A stretch of 64,000 nucleotides of DNA, taken from NCBI GenBank assembly GCA_020081605.1, contig JAHREC010000028.1:62001-126000 (forward strand). Direction: 5' to 3'. Made by a program: the position numbers and the translations under genes. Shown in pieces: positions 1-12,304 of this stretch (position 1 is its first letter; the number at the start of each line of letters is the position of its first letter). Below the pieces are notes generated by a model that was not told where the DNA came from, did no database searches, and saw only the letters and a program-made list of their open reading frames with translations. This DNA is from Albifimbria verrucaria. Lineage: Eukaryota > Ascomycota > Sordariomycetes > Hypocreales > Stachybotryaceae.

Positions 1-265
1 GTCCTGGGTATACGCCGGAAGGATCTGATACTTTCGCTCAGGTTGGAAAGGCTCAACCACTACTGGCGTCACTCCATGTGGTGTCCAACCGTATTTTCGG
101 CGCCCTATTTGATTTGTACACCTGGATTCATCGATGAAGATAAGTTGGTCAGTCTCGAACTCATTAAGTCGATGCAGATATAGATGACGAAAGCCAGCAT
201 TTCGTTCTGGCGTTCTTACTCGTCGCCGGTATGTCATTGTCGACCGGCTCAAGAAGGCAGTCATT
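1..265 (-). mobile_element. Tc1/mariner-type DDE transposase fragment, cut by window edge
   Basis: Reading the minus strand from about 265 to 1 gives the middle of a DDE transposase: an HTH-side stretch (NAGFRHLYLHRL), then LIFIDES with the first catalytic Asp, then RRKYGWTPHG and YQILPAYTQD. The same blocks occur in the longer transposase at 36284-37201 (LVFVDQS, KGWYP, YQIVPAYTQDG), so the two are related. The C-terminal half lies outside the window. Upstream of about 265 the reading degenerates and I see no intact start, so this is probably a relic. It lies about 300 bp outside the left arm of the NLR palindrome. Confidence 0.8.
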
Positions 266-572
266 TCGGTGTCTGATGTATTCTTTCGAGGCGGAGTGCT
301 TTCCATACGGAGCTGGTGCCTCACAGAGCTTAGTCGCGTTGGACAGATCAGCGCTATGGTACAGTATTGTAACATATGAAACCCAGCGGATTGTCGAACT
401 TGTATATGCCCAGTTCTTAGGACATTCGGAGGAGAAACCATGTCGGGGCTAGTACCGAGAGCCACTTACCGTACTGTATGCAAATGCTAATTTAAGGTAA
501 ATAGACATGATTGTGCTTCTGGACGTCCACATGTTGATTGCTTCGTCACCCTAGTCAATACGTACAGTGAGA

Positions 573-3412
573 TTCAGGTTCACCGTCCGCCAATCTAAAC
601 TTTAGCTGTTTCTAAATTGGTCCATTTTTGGGCCCGCGTGGCGCAGGCACAGTGCATAGTCTGCCTCTGGAAGTACCCGGGTCAGTGGAGCATTAACAAT
701 TAAATTGGTGCCTCAGACATGAACATTGGTCAATCATCTGAAAGTTGATAGGTGGCCACTTCTGCCCCCTTCAACATACGCTTCGGCATCGACTCCAAAG
801 TGCTTTATTCCCTAATGGCCCCGCGACTGACCCTCAAGGTTTATGCTCTACTCCATCATTCAGACGATCCTTTGCACTGAACGCAGCGTCCGTAGAATCC
901 CAGCGACTATAGTCAGATGCATGCGAGGGTGACTTGCATGCAAGACTTGCATGGACGACGACATGTGGCAGCATAGCTGTCTCAGGCTGCACGTGATACT
1001 GCTGAGGGTCTTCTGCCAACCTGTCACACCAATCATGAAAAGTTACCGCCGCGTAGTGGATCAACCCATTTCTCGCTGTTGCCTAGCTTACCCCGCCAAA
1101 GCTGGCCCGTCCTCACAGTCTTAAGCTTAGGCAAGAGCCTCAAACCTACCGCGCCATTCCGTCATGGAAGGGCTCGGCGCCGCGGCTAGCGTTATCGCCG
1201 TCGTCGACTTATCGGCCAAGATCGCTTCGATATGCTCCCGATACATCAAAGACGTTAAAAATGCCGAAAATGACGTGCGGCGACTTCTGCAGGAGGTCAA
1301 AAATCTCCATGCGATTGCAGAAGACATCAAAGGCCTACTTAATAGTCCCCATTCCGCGAGGCTGAAGAGCTTACAGAAGCTGGAGGCTGGGCTCGAAGAC
1401 AGCTTATATAAACTTCAAAGATTAGAGAAGAAGCTTGAAGGAGTCGAGCAGAAGCTTCGTTCTGGAGGGACACGGCACAAGGTCAAAGCCCGCCTCGGAC
1501 TTACTGCCTTACGATGGCCTCTCAGCAGCCAAGAGGTGGACAAGGATGTCCAGGATATTGCAAGCTACACGCAGACACTTTCCCTAGCATTACAGCAAGA
1601 CCATCTGTGAGATATAACTATCCTCATCAAACTTACCGTTCGAGCTAACAAAAACGTCTGATAGTGCCATTTCCTTGAACACTGATCAAGTTGTTATGCT
1701 CGACCGGCTTCCCATCGCCAAAGGTGCCTCGTTCAACTCGCATGAAGAAGGATCAAATCCGACCTGCCTTGGCAATACACGGGTGGAGCTCCTCGACCAG
1801 ATATCGAGATGGATCCACGATCCAAGCACTAAAGCACTCTTTTGGTTGAATGGTATGGCTGGAACCGGGAAGTCAACTATATCACGGACCATCGCACGCT
1901 CGCTCTCTGAGACAAATCACCTCGGTGCTAGCTTCTTCTTCAAGAGAGGAGAGGCTGATCGGGAAATGGCACCAAGTTCATGACGACGATAGCCCGCCAG
2001 CTGGCTGATAAAGAGCCGAAGGTGGCATCAATGCTTATGCAGACAATTGAAACAGACTCAACGATATCGGGCTCAGCCATCCAGGAACAGTTCCAGAAGC
2101 TGGTCTTTGAGCCCTTGTCGAAGGTCACCTTGTCAGGCCCACTCGTCATCATTATAGATGCGATGGACGAATGTGAAGGTGATGACAAGATCAGAACCAT
2201 CATTCATCTCTTTGCTCGCATACAGTCTCAACATATACCTTGGCTGAAAGTCTTTATGACGAGCAGGCCAGATTTGCCGATCCGTCTCGGTTTCGCAAAG
2301 GCACAGGGCAACTACCAAGATTTCATTCTTCATGAAATCAGATCCGATATTATCGAACATGATATCTCGATATTTCTAGAACACGAGTTCCAATCGATAC
2401 GGGATGATTATAACCTTACCGTAGTGGAAACACGGCTACCTTCCGACTGGCCGGGCGAGTCGAGGACCAAGGCTTTGGTGGACCTCGCAAAGCCACTCTT
2501 TATCTCGGCCGCAACGGTTTGCCGATTCATCTCCGAGCCCAGTCATGGCCACCCTGAAAGGCTTCTCGAGGAGATCCTAGCGTACAAGGGCAAGTGTGCA
2601 ACATCCGGCCTCGATGCGACATACTTGCCAATATTGAATCGACAAATCGTCGGCATTCAATCGGAACGAAAGAGAGACGAAGTCGTTCAGCAGCTTCGAA
2701 AGATTATCGGCATTATTATTACTCTTGAGAGCCCTCTTTCGAGCTTGGCTCTAGAGGGATTGCTAAATATCCCACAAGTCATCATTATCGATCAACTGAA
2801 GCTGCTTCATTCAGTTTTACAGGTTCCTATTTCGTCAAAGGATCCCGTACGCCTGTTTCATCTGTCTTTTCGGGATTTCTTAGTTGATCCCGAGACACGG
2901 ACTAAAACACCGCTTTGGATAGACGAGAAGCAGATGCATCAAGATATAGTGGTCCATTGCCTCCGCGTCATGAAGGAAAAGCTTCGAAGGGATATATGCG
3001 ATTTGCGCGCACCAGGAATTGCTCGATCCAATATAGATCAGCAAACAATAACTAGCCATATTCAGCCAGAGCTTGAATATGCCTGTCTTTACTGGGTCGA
3101 TCACCTAAGGAAAGGAGACATGCACATCTCGAATAATGAAGTTTACCTATTCCTTTCCAGCCACCTGCTACATTGGGTTGAAGCACTGAGCCTATTGGGG
3201 CGGGCCTCAGACAGCCTTGGAATTCTGCGAACATTGCGTTCTGTTTTACAGGTGCGTTCTGTCTATCTTAATTGAATAGCAAAAGATACTCATTACTATA
3301 TAAGACCCAGAAAAATAAAGAAGGATTAGTACTACTTGATGATGCTATCCGGTTTAGCCTTACCTATATGCCCATCGTCGATTCCCACCCGCTTCAGATC
3401 TACGCTCTTCTT
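573..3412 (+). repeat. Left arm of a 10-kb NLR palindrome (inverted repeat)
   Basis: This segment is repeated in reverse complement at 7775-10613. Over about 2.84 kb the arms are almost identical. The differences I found are a cluster of about seven between roughly 700 and 800 (mostly transitions, one run-length change), one extra C near 990, and one missing G at 1961-1963. The arm covers the promoter region, exon 1, intron 1, the NACHT exon, intron 2 and the first ~100 nt of the WD40 exon of the plus-strand NLR. Identity stops sharply inside the WD40 exon at about 3412. Confidence 0.95.
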
Positions 3413-5482
3413 GCCTTCTTACCACGTAAAAGCACTATCCGAAAGGTTTTCCTAGCGAGCCAATGGGATTGGTTGTCTATCTCTGGGGTTTTAGAACAAG
3501 ACTGGGATTCTTGCCTACTGACGCTGGAGCGCCATAGCGGCTCGGTAAACTCGGTGGCGTTCTCGCCGGATGCGAAGTGTCTGGCATCGGCCTCGGATGA
3601 TAAGACTATTCGGCTCTGGGATGCGACAACTGGGCAATGCTTGCAGACGCTTGAGGGCCATAGCGCCCACATAAGTTTAGTGGTGTTCTCGATAGATGGG
3701 AAGTATCTTGCGTCGGCCTCATGGGATAAGACTATTCGGCTCTGGGATGCGGCGACCGGTCAATGCCTACAGATAATAGAGGGCCATAGCCCCAGGGTGA
3801 GTTCGGTGATATACTCGCCCGATGCGCAGTATCTTGTATCGGCTTCCTTAGAAACTATTCAACTATGGGATGCGACGACCGGCCAGTGCGTCCAGACGCT
3901 CAAGGGCCATAGCGACTGGATAAGGTCAGTGGTATTCTCGCCAGATGCGAAGTATCTTGCATCGGCCTCATGGGATAAGACTATTCGGCTCTGGGATGCG
4001 GCGACCGGTCAATGCCTACAGATGCTTGAGGGCCATAGCGATCGTATAAACTCGGTGGTATTCTCGCCGGATAGCCAGTATCTTGCATCGGGTTCAAGTG
4101 ATAAAACTATCCGACTTTGGGATACTAGGAATAACCAATGCTTGAAAATACTAAATTGCAGAGGCGAGGTGCTTATATTAGTCTTCTCGCCAGATTCACG
4201 GCGTCTCGCATCGGCCCTGAGTAATACATATATTCAGCTCTGGGATATTACAACCAGCCAATGTCTGCAGATGTTGGGAGGACATAGAAGTTATTTAACC
4301 TCTATAGTTTTCTCACCAGATACGCAGCAGCTCGCATCATCTTCAGGGGATAAGACTATCCGGCTTTGGAACGCCACAACTAGCCAAACCCTGCAGATGC
4401 TAGAGAGCCTGGGCTACTGGGTAAACTCGGTGGTTTTCTCGCCGGATGCACAGTATCTCGCATCATGCTCCAATAGTGGGACTATCCGGCTATGGGATGT
4501 CGCGACTAGCCGATGCCTCTATACGCTAGAAGACGAGGAGGGTCTTGTAGACTGGATGGCCTTTTTACCGGATGGACGGCATCTTGTATCAACCTCGAGC
4601 AGTGGGACTATTTGGCTTTGGGATATTGTAATTGGCCAATGCTTCCAAAAGTTGGAGGGTCATACCAGCCGGTTGAAGTCGGTCCTAATCTCGCCAAATG
4701 GACAGCACCTCGCGTCGGCATCGGATTATGGCCCTATTCGGCTCTGGGATGCTACGACCGGCCGATGCCTGCATATGCTAGATTGCAGTTTCGTCTGGGT
4801 GTTTGTATTCTCGCCTGATGGACAGCGTTTTGCATCATCGTCGACAATGAAAAGTGTTCAACTCTGGGATATCGCGAGCGGTCAGTGTATACATACGCTG
4901 CAGGGCCATAGCGACTATGTTACTTCGATAGCCTTCTCGACTGATGGACAATATCTTGCGTCAGGGTCACATGATACTTCTATTCGACTTTGGAATACCA
5001 CGACCGCCCAATGTCTGCATACATTCGAAGGCCATAACACTGTGGTTCGTTCGGTTGTCTTCTCGCCGGATGCACAACGTCTCGCATCGACCTCGGATGA
5101 TGAGACTACTCGGGTCTGGGATGCTGCGACTGGCCAATGCGTACAAATTTTAGAGACTGGAAGAATACTTTTGCGATCGTTCACTCCGGACGGCCACGAC
5201 CTTCGAACAGATACTGGGATTTTAGTATTGGAGAGCAGTCACTTGTTGTGCTCACAACGCAAACTAGCTTTCAGAGTCAATGACACTCTGCAATTAGGAT
5301 CCCGGTCAGATGAGGATCGCCATTGGATTACGTTAGCCGGAAAAGGGATATTGTGGTTGCCGGTCAACTTCCGACCTCATATCCGCCGGAGCTTCACTGT
5401 CTCAGGATCGGTAGTAGCAGTAGGCTCTATAGCTGGAAAAGTAACCTTTATTCGTATCCATAAGAATGAGCTATATAAATAA
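1164..5482 (+). CDS. NACHT-WD40 NLR (HET-E/NWD type), copy A, one frameshift
   Basis: Three-exon STAND receptor: exon 1 1164-1606, intron 1607-1664 (GTGAGA...GCTAAC...TAG), exon 2 1665-3251, intron 3252-3304 (GTGCGT...AAG), exon 3 3305-5482. Exon 1 encodes a helical N-terminal domain beginning MEGLGAAASVIAVVDLSAKI, typical of fungal NACHT proteins (SesA-like). Exon 2 has the P-loop GMAGTGKST and Walker B LVIIIDAMDEC. Exon 3 carries 13 tandem WD40 repeats of about 42 aa, several of them degenerate. Exon 2 is one base short: GGG at 1961-1963 where the twin gene has GGGG, breaking the frame just after the P-loop region. Family role is ligand-gated oligomerization in heterokaryon incompatibility or innate immunity. 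The break may be a real mutation or an assembly error; the exon is otherwise identical to the intact copy. Confidence 0.88.
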
Positions 5483-5695
5483 TGACAAGCCATAGTAGAA
5501 TAAAGCATTTATTGTACCTAATACATATAAGCTCTTGAGTTTGTAGAACGCAAGCATAGGCTGTGGCTTGTGTCATCACAGTTAAAGGAAACCTGGTTCA
5601 ATAGAGACGAAGCAGAATAAATGTAGAAGAATACCATCTTTATTTGGCCAATGGAAGAAATTAATAATCTATACATTCGCCACATTGTAATGCAG

Positions 5696-8600
5696 TTAAG
5701 TAAGCTTATCCGCATATATACGGATTGAAATGACCGTTCCAGATGGAGAACCAATTATTACTCTGGATTCTGAGATAGCGAAGCTCTCTAGGAAGCTTGG
5801 TCGGAAGTCCACCGGCAACCACAGTATCTTATCCCCGTCCCATGTAATCCAACAGCGATCTTCATCCAGACCATATCCTGTTAGTATAGACTTATTAACA
5901 TCCAAAGGTATATTGTGTGGTAGGTGCGACAAGTGAGTGCTCTCTGTCATTAGAATCCCAGCACCTGTAAGTAGATGGGAGCCTTCTGGAGTAAATGATA
6001 GCCATGACGTCAGTATATTATTGAAGATCTGTACGTATTGGCCGGTCGCCATATCCCAGAGCCGAACAGTACGATTCTCTGAAGCTGACGCAAGACGCTG
6101 GCCATCCGGCGAGAATACTACTGAGATTCCTAACTTGCTATGACCCTCCAGTGTCTGCAAGCATAGGCCAGTCGCCGCATCCCAGAGCCGAACAGTCGTA
6201 TCCTCCGAAGTTGATGCAAGATGCTGGCTATCCGGCGAGAACGCCACCGAGGTTACCCCGCTGTTATGGCCCTTAAGCGTCTGGAAGTACTGGCCAGTCG
6301 CCGCATCCCAGAGCCGAAGAGTCTTGTCCTCTGAGGCCGATGCAAGATGCTTGCCATCCGACGAGAAGACCACCATATTTATCAAGCCGCTGTGACCCTG
6401 CAGCGCTTGCAGGCATTGGCCGCTTGCCACATACCAGAGCCGAATAGTGCGATCATCCGAGGCCGATGCAAGATACTGGCTATCTGGCGAGAAGACCACC
6501 GTATTTACGAAGTGACTATGACCGTGCAACGTCTGCAGGCATTGGCCAGTCGATGCATCCCAGAGCCGGATGGTCTCGTCCTCTGAGGCTGATGCAAGAT
6601 ACTTCCCATCCGAGGAGAACACCACCGACCTTATTGAATTGCTATGGCCCTCAAGCGTCTGCAAGCATTGACTAGTCGCCGCATCCCAGAGTTGAATAGT
6701 ATGACTTTCCGAGGCTGACGCAAGATGCTGGCTATCCGGCGAGAAGATTATTGAAATTACCAAGCTAATATAGCCCTTTGGCGCCTGTAGGGATTGGTCG
6801 GCCACCGCATCCCAGAGCCGAACCGTCTGATCATCCGAGGCCGATACAAGATACTGGCCATCTAGTGAGAAGGCCACCGTCTTTATCGAGTTGCTATGGC
6901 CCTGAAACATCCGCAGGCATTGGCCGGTTACCGCATCCCAGAGCCGAATAATGCGATTATCCGAGACCGATGCAAGATACCGGCAATCCGGCGAAAAGAC
7001 TACCGGTATAACCTTACTACTATAGCCTTCTAGTATTTGTAGGCATTGACCAGTTCCGGTATCCCAGAGCCGGATAGTGCAATCAGACGAGGCCGATGCA
7101 AGATACTGGCTATCCCGCGAGAAGGCCACCGTATTTACCCAGCTGCTATGGCCCTCTAGCATCTGTAGGCACTGACCAGTCGACACAACCCAGAGCCGAA
7201 CCGTCCGATCATCCGAGGCCGATACAAGATACTGGCCATCTAGTGAGAAGGCCACCGTCTTTATCCGGCTGCTATGGCCCTCAAGCGTCCGTAGGCATTG
7301 GCCGGTCGCCGTATCCCAGAGCCGAATAGTCTTATCATCCGAGGCCGATGCAAGATACTTCCCATCTAGCGAGAACACCACCGGGTTTATCCAGTCGTTA
7401 TGGCCCTCAAGCGTCTGTAGACAATGGCCGGTCGACGCATCCCAGAGCCGAACGGTCGCATCCTTTGAGGCCGATGCAAAATACTTCCCTTCCGGCGAAA
7501 ATATTACTGAGCTTATCGAATCGCGATGACCGTGCAGCGTCTGCAGGCATTGGCCAGTCGATGCATCCCAGAGCCGAATAGTGCGATCCTCTGAGGCTGA
7601 TACAAGACACTTCCCATCCGGCGAGAACACTACTGAGCTTATCGAATCGCGATGGCCCTCAAATATCTGCAGGCAGTAATCCCAGTTCTGTTCTGAAACC
7701 CCAGAGATAGACAACCAATCCCATTGCATCTCTGAGACCAACCTTCGCATAGGGCTCTCACGTGGTAAGAAGCCAATAAGAGCGTAGATCTGAAGCGGGT
7801 GGGAATCGACGATGGGCATATAGGTAAGGCTAAACCGGATAGCATCATCAAGTAGTACTAATCCTTCTTTATTTTTCTGGGTCTTATATAGTAATGAGTA
7901 TCTTTTGCTATTCAATTAAGATAGACAGAACGCACCTGTAAAACAGAACGCAATGTTCGCAGAATTCCAAGGCTGTCTGAGGCCCGCCCCAATAGGCTCA
8001 GTGCTTCAACCCAATGTAGCAGGTGGCTGGAAAGGAATAGGTAAACTTCATTATTCGAGATGTGCATGTCTCCTTTCCTTAGGTGATCGACCCAGTAAAG
8101 ACAGGCATATTCAAGCTCTGGCTGAATATGGCTAGTTATTGTTTGCTGATCTATATTGGATCGAGCAATTCCTGGTGCGCGCAAATCGCATATATCCCTT
8201 CGAAGCTTTTCCTTCATGACGCGGAGGCAATGGACCACTATATCTTGATGCATCTGCTTCTCGTCTATCCAAAGCGGTGTTTTAGTCCGTGTCTCGGGAT
8301 CAACTAAGAAATCCCGAAAAGACAGATGAAACAGGCGTACGGGATCCTTTGACGAAATAGGAACCTGTAAAACTGAATGAAGCAGCTTCAGTTGATCGAT
8401 AATGATGACTTGTGGGATATTTAGCAATCCCTCTAGAGCCAAGCTCGAAAGAGGGCTCTCAAGAGTAATAATAATGCCGATAATCTTTCGAAGCTGCTGA
8501 ACGACTTCGTCTCTCTTTCGTTCCGATTGAATGCCGACGATTTGTCGATTCAATATTGGCAAGTATGTCGCATCGAGGCCGGATGTTGCACACTTGCCCT

Positions 8601-10024
8601 TGTACGCTAGGATCTCCTCGAGAAGCCTTTCAGGGTGGCCATGACTGGGCTCGGAGATGAATCGGCAAACCGTTGCGGCCGAGATAAAGAGTGGCTTTGC
8701 GAGGTCCACCAAAGCCTTGGTCCTCGACTCGCCCGGCCAGTCGGAAGGTAGCCGTGTTTCCACTACGGTAAGGTTATAATCATCCCGTATCGATTGGAAC
8801 TCGTGTTCTAGAAATATCGAGATATCATGTTCGATAATATCGGATCTGATTTCATGAAGAATGAAATCTTGGTAGTTGCCCTGTGCCTTTGCGAAACCGA
8901 GACGGATCGGCAAATCTGGCCTGCTCGTCATAAAGACTTTCAGCCAAGGTATATGTTGAGACTGTATGCGAGCAAAGAGATGAATGATGGTTCTGATCTT
9001 GTCATCACCTTCACATTCGTCCATCGCATCTATAATGATGACGAGTGGGCCTGACAAGGTGACCTTCGACAAGGGCTCAAAGACCAGCTTCTGGAACTGT
9101 TCCTGGATGGCTGAGCCCGATATCGTTGAGTCTGTTTCAATTGTCTGCATAAGCATTGATGCCACCTTCGGCTCTTTATCAGCCAGCTGGCGGGCTATCG
9201 TCGTCATGAACTTGGTGCCATTTCCCCGATCAGCCTCTCCTCTCTTGAAGAAGAAGCTAGCACCGAGGTGATTTGTCTCAGAGAGCGAGCGTGCGATGGT
9301 CCGTGATATAGTTGACTTCCCGGTTCCAGCCATACCATTCAACCAAAAGAGTGCTTTAGTGCTTGGATCGTGGATCCATCTCGATATCTGGTCGAGGAGC
9401 TCCACCCGTGTATTGCCAAGGCAGGTCGGATTTGATCCTTCTTCATGCGAGTTGAACGAGGCACCTTTGGCGATGGGAAGCCGGTCGAGCATAACAACTT
9501 GATCAGTGTTCAAGGAAATGGCACTATCAGACGTTTTTGTTAGCTCGAACGGTAAGTTTGATGAGGATAGTTATATCTCACAGATGGTCTTGCTGTAATG
9601 CTAGGGAAAGTGTCTGCGTGTAGCTTGCAATATCCTGGACATCCTTGTCCACCTCTTGGCTGCTGAGAGGCCATCGTAAGGCAGTAAGTCCGAGGCGGGC
9701 TTTGACCTTGTGCCGTGTCCCTCCAGAACGAAGCTTCTGCTCGACTCCTTCAAGCTTCTTCTCTAATCTTTGAAGTTTATATAAGCTGTCTTCGAGCCCA
9801 GCCTCCAGCTTCTGTAAGCTCTTCAGCCTCGCGGAATGGGGACTATTAAGTAGGCCTTTGATGTCTTCTGCAATCGCATGGAGATTTTTGACCTCCTGCA
9901 GAAGTCGCCGCACGTCATTTTCGGCATTTTTAACGTCTTTGATGTATCGGGAGCATATCGAAGCGATCTTGGCCGATAAGTCGACGACGGCGATAACGCT
10001 AGCCGCGGCGCCGAGCCCTTCCAT
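5696..10024 (-). CDS. NACHT-WD40 NLR (HET-E/NWD type), copy B, intact
   Basis: Minus-strand twin of the plus-strand NLR, convergent with it (213 bp between stop codons). Exons 10024-9582, 9523-7936 and 7882-5696 join in frame (introns 58 and 53 nt) to about 1405 aa. Domains: SesA-like N-terminal helical domain ~1-140; NACHT with P-loop GMAGTGKST ~211-219 and Walker B IIIDAMDEC around Asp313; helical linker ~380-680; 13 WD40 repeats of exactly 42 aa ~752-1297 with recurring core LASASxDxTIRLWD; C-terminal tail to 1405. N-terminal and NACHT halves match copy A residue for residue; the WD40 repeats differ at many positions. Repeats that resemble each other more within the protein than an ancient propeller would are typical of fungal NWD genes undergoing repeat shuffling. 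Ligand unknown. Confidence 0.92.
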
Positions 10025-10613
10025 GACGGAATGGCGCGGTAGGTTTGAGGCTCTTGCCTAAGCTTAAGACTGTGAGGACGGGCCAGCTTTGGCGGGGTAA
10101 GCTAGGCAACAGCGAGAAATGGGTTGATCCACTACGCGGCGGTAACTTTTCATGATTGGTGTGACAGGTTGGCAGAAGACCCTCAGCAGTATCACGTGCA
10201 GCCTAGACAGCTATGCTGCCACATGTCGTCGTCCATGCAAGTCTTGCATGCAAGTCACCCTCGCATGCATCTGACTATAGTCGCTGGGATTCTACGGACG
10301 CTGCGTTCAGTGCAAAGGATCGTCTGAATGATGGAGTAGAGCATAAACCTTGAGGGTCAGTCGCGGGGCCATTAGGGAATAAAGCACTTTGGAGTCGATG
10401 CCGAAGCGTATGTTGAAGGGGCAGAAGTGGCCGCCTATCAACTTCCAGACGATGGACTAATGTTCATGTCTGAGGCACCAATTTAATTATTAATGCTCCA
10501 CTGACCCGGGTACTTCCAGAGGCAGACTATGCACTGTGCCTGCGCCACGCGGGCCCAAAAATGGACCAATTTAGAAACAGCTAAAGTTTAGATTGGCGGA
10601 CGGTGAACCTGAA
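7775..10613 (-). repeat. Right arm of the 10-kb NLR palindrome
   Basis: Reverse complement of 573-3412. The outer ends match at ttcaggttcaccgtccgcc (573 onward) and its complement ending at 10613; the inner end is where the two WD40 exons diverge. The arm carries the 5' flank (10025-10613), exon 1, intron 1, the NACHT exon and intron 2 of copy B. The spacer between arms (3413-7774) holds the two diverged WD40 regions and the convergent gene ends. Confidence 0.95.
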
Positions 10614-11570
10614 CCTTACTGTAACTACAGTAACAAACTGGAAGACTAGAAGTAGACATGCCGTCCCAAAAGGGACGAAACATCCAGAAGAAGGTGAAGC
10701 AGAATTAGACGAGCCTTGGGTGGCTGGAACATCACGTTCGGAAGCGAACGACGAGTCAACAAGTGGAGGAGACATCCAGAAGCAGGCGAGATGTCAAGGA
10801 GTGGATGAGACGTCCAGATGTTGAAGTAATATCCCGAAATAGACGAGACATCCAAAGGTTGACGAAACACACGGAAGAAATTGGTTGAGCTTTAGCTACA
10901 GTAGTTGGAACACCACGTTTGGAAGCGAACAACAAGTCAACAAGTGGACAACACATCCAGAAGCGGACAAGACATCCAGAAGTGGATGTGGGATGTATGG
11001 GGTGTTAATCAGTGGCTGGGATGTCAAACAGACAAGACATCCAGAAGTTGACGAAACATCCAAATGTAGACGACATGTCCAAAAGCGAACGAGGTATCCA
11101 GAAGTGGATGGGGATGAATGGGGTGTTAATCAGTGGCTGGGATGTCAAATAGACAGGACGTCCAGAAGTTGACGAGACATTCAATAGTGGACGGAGCGTC
11201 TAGAAGGTGACGAAGCGTCCAGGGGTGGAAGGGGTGTATGAGATGTTGACCAGGAGGCGGTCAAGAAGCAGACGAGACGTCCAGAAAATGATGTAACATT
11301 CAGAAATGGACGAGATCCAGAAATGGACGAGATTCAGAAATGGACGAGATCCAGAAATGGACGAGATCCAGAAATGGACGAGATCCAGAAATGGACGAGA
11401 TCCAGAAATGGACGAGATCCAGAAATGGACGAGATCCAGAAATGGACGAGATCCAGAAATGGACGAGATCCAGAAATGGACGAGATGCCCAGAAATGAAC
11501 GATAGGCAGGTATGGGGCGTTAGGAAGCGAATGGGGCGTTAGGAAGCGAATGGGGCGTCAAGAAGCGGAC
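10614..11570. repeat. Degenerate minisatellite block
   Basis: Immediately outside the right palindrome arm the sequence is made of many imperfect copies of a short unit resembling gacgagacatccagaagtgg, with variants such as gacaagacatccagaag and gacgaaacatccaaatg. Two longer near-copies (around 10980-11030 and 11100-11155) share a ggggtgttaatcagtggctggg stretch in parts, so higher-order duplication has occurred. At 11515-11570 a 19-bp unit (ggggcgttaggaagcgaat) is repeated about two and a half times. The open frames through it are period artefacts; I see no gene. Confidence 0.85.
11301..11492. repeat. 17-bp tandem array, about 11 copies
   Basis: The unit ccagaaatggacgagat is repeated about 11 times with almost no variation (two early units begin tcag or have lost a base), then decays into cccagaaatgaacgat. 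It is the homogeneous core of the surrounding degenerate minisatellite and probably its most recently expanded part. Because 17 is not divisible by 3, all frames stay open with a repeating peptide; this is not a protein. Confidence 0.95.
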
Positions 11571-12304
11571 GTAGCTTTAAGGAGTGAGCTTAGCAAGCGC
11601 TGGGGTGAGGAGATGGACGAATAGGATCTCTTCAAGCTAAAATCGGGCAATATGAGGTGGATATACTGTTGAGTCCAGAGATGATCCGTGAATAGGCTAG
11701 ATATTAGCAATCTACGAGTGATTGGTCGGCTACAAAAGGCCACAAGTGGATAACACAAGCTAAATTGATGCGTAGATGAACTAGCGAGTGATTGGCCGAA
11801 GTTCTAAAGGCTAGAATCTCGCAATTGGTACAGCCAATAAGGTATAACTGACCAGAAGCAAGCTAACACGGGATTGGCTCAGGCAAATTGACTAGAATTG
11901 AGTTGTCGAGGAGTGGACTGTCAAGAAGCGGGCACGGCAAGTAGTGGACAAAAGGCTCTGATACATTGACCCTCAGTACCTGTTGTAGTACCGGTAATGG
12001 CACAATAGCCGTGATACTACAGTGCAATACAATCGTATAAGCCTCACATTGAAAGACATTTAGCCATGTACTTTACCTGTGGTGAGCGGCGCATCGACAG
12101 GCAGATCCCGTACAACAGAGCTTTAGATATGTATGGAAGTAGGACCTCTAAGATGAAATGCTTAACAATACAATCTACCGCTGCCATCCGTCTTTCTGTC
12201 ATCCATTACTCTATCGCCTTGTGATTATTGACCCTTGTGTATCTTGTGTTGGCATGAAGCATTAGTTGTGGGTTCACCGTTACCGTCAAAGCCAGAAGCA
12301 AAGC
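11571..12304. other. No gene recognised; tail of the repeat block
   Basis: The first part (to about 11940) still carries scattered traces of the minisatellite (ggagtggactgtcaagaagcgg and similar words). The rest is ordinary non-coding sequence. It probably contains the 5' region of the gene that follows, but I see no convincing core promoter. Confidence 0.5.

Noticed and set aside
3252..3279. A 28-nt intron (GTGCGT to AATAG) between the NACHT and WD40 exons
   Set aside because: It is too short for a fungal intron and leads to a stop codon; the 53-nt intron ending at 3304 keeps the frame in both NLR copies.
6347..7581. Plus-strand open frames opposite the copy B WD40 exon
   Set aside because: They are periodic shadows of the 126-bp WD40 repeat on the other strand.
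11306..11542. Open frame with a repeating MDEIQKWTRSRNGRDPE peptide
   Set aside because: It is the translation of a 17-bp tandem array; all frames are open because of the repeat, and there is no supporting start context or flanking coding sequence.
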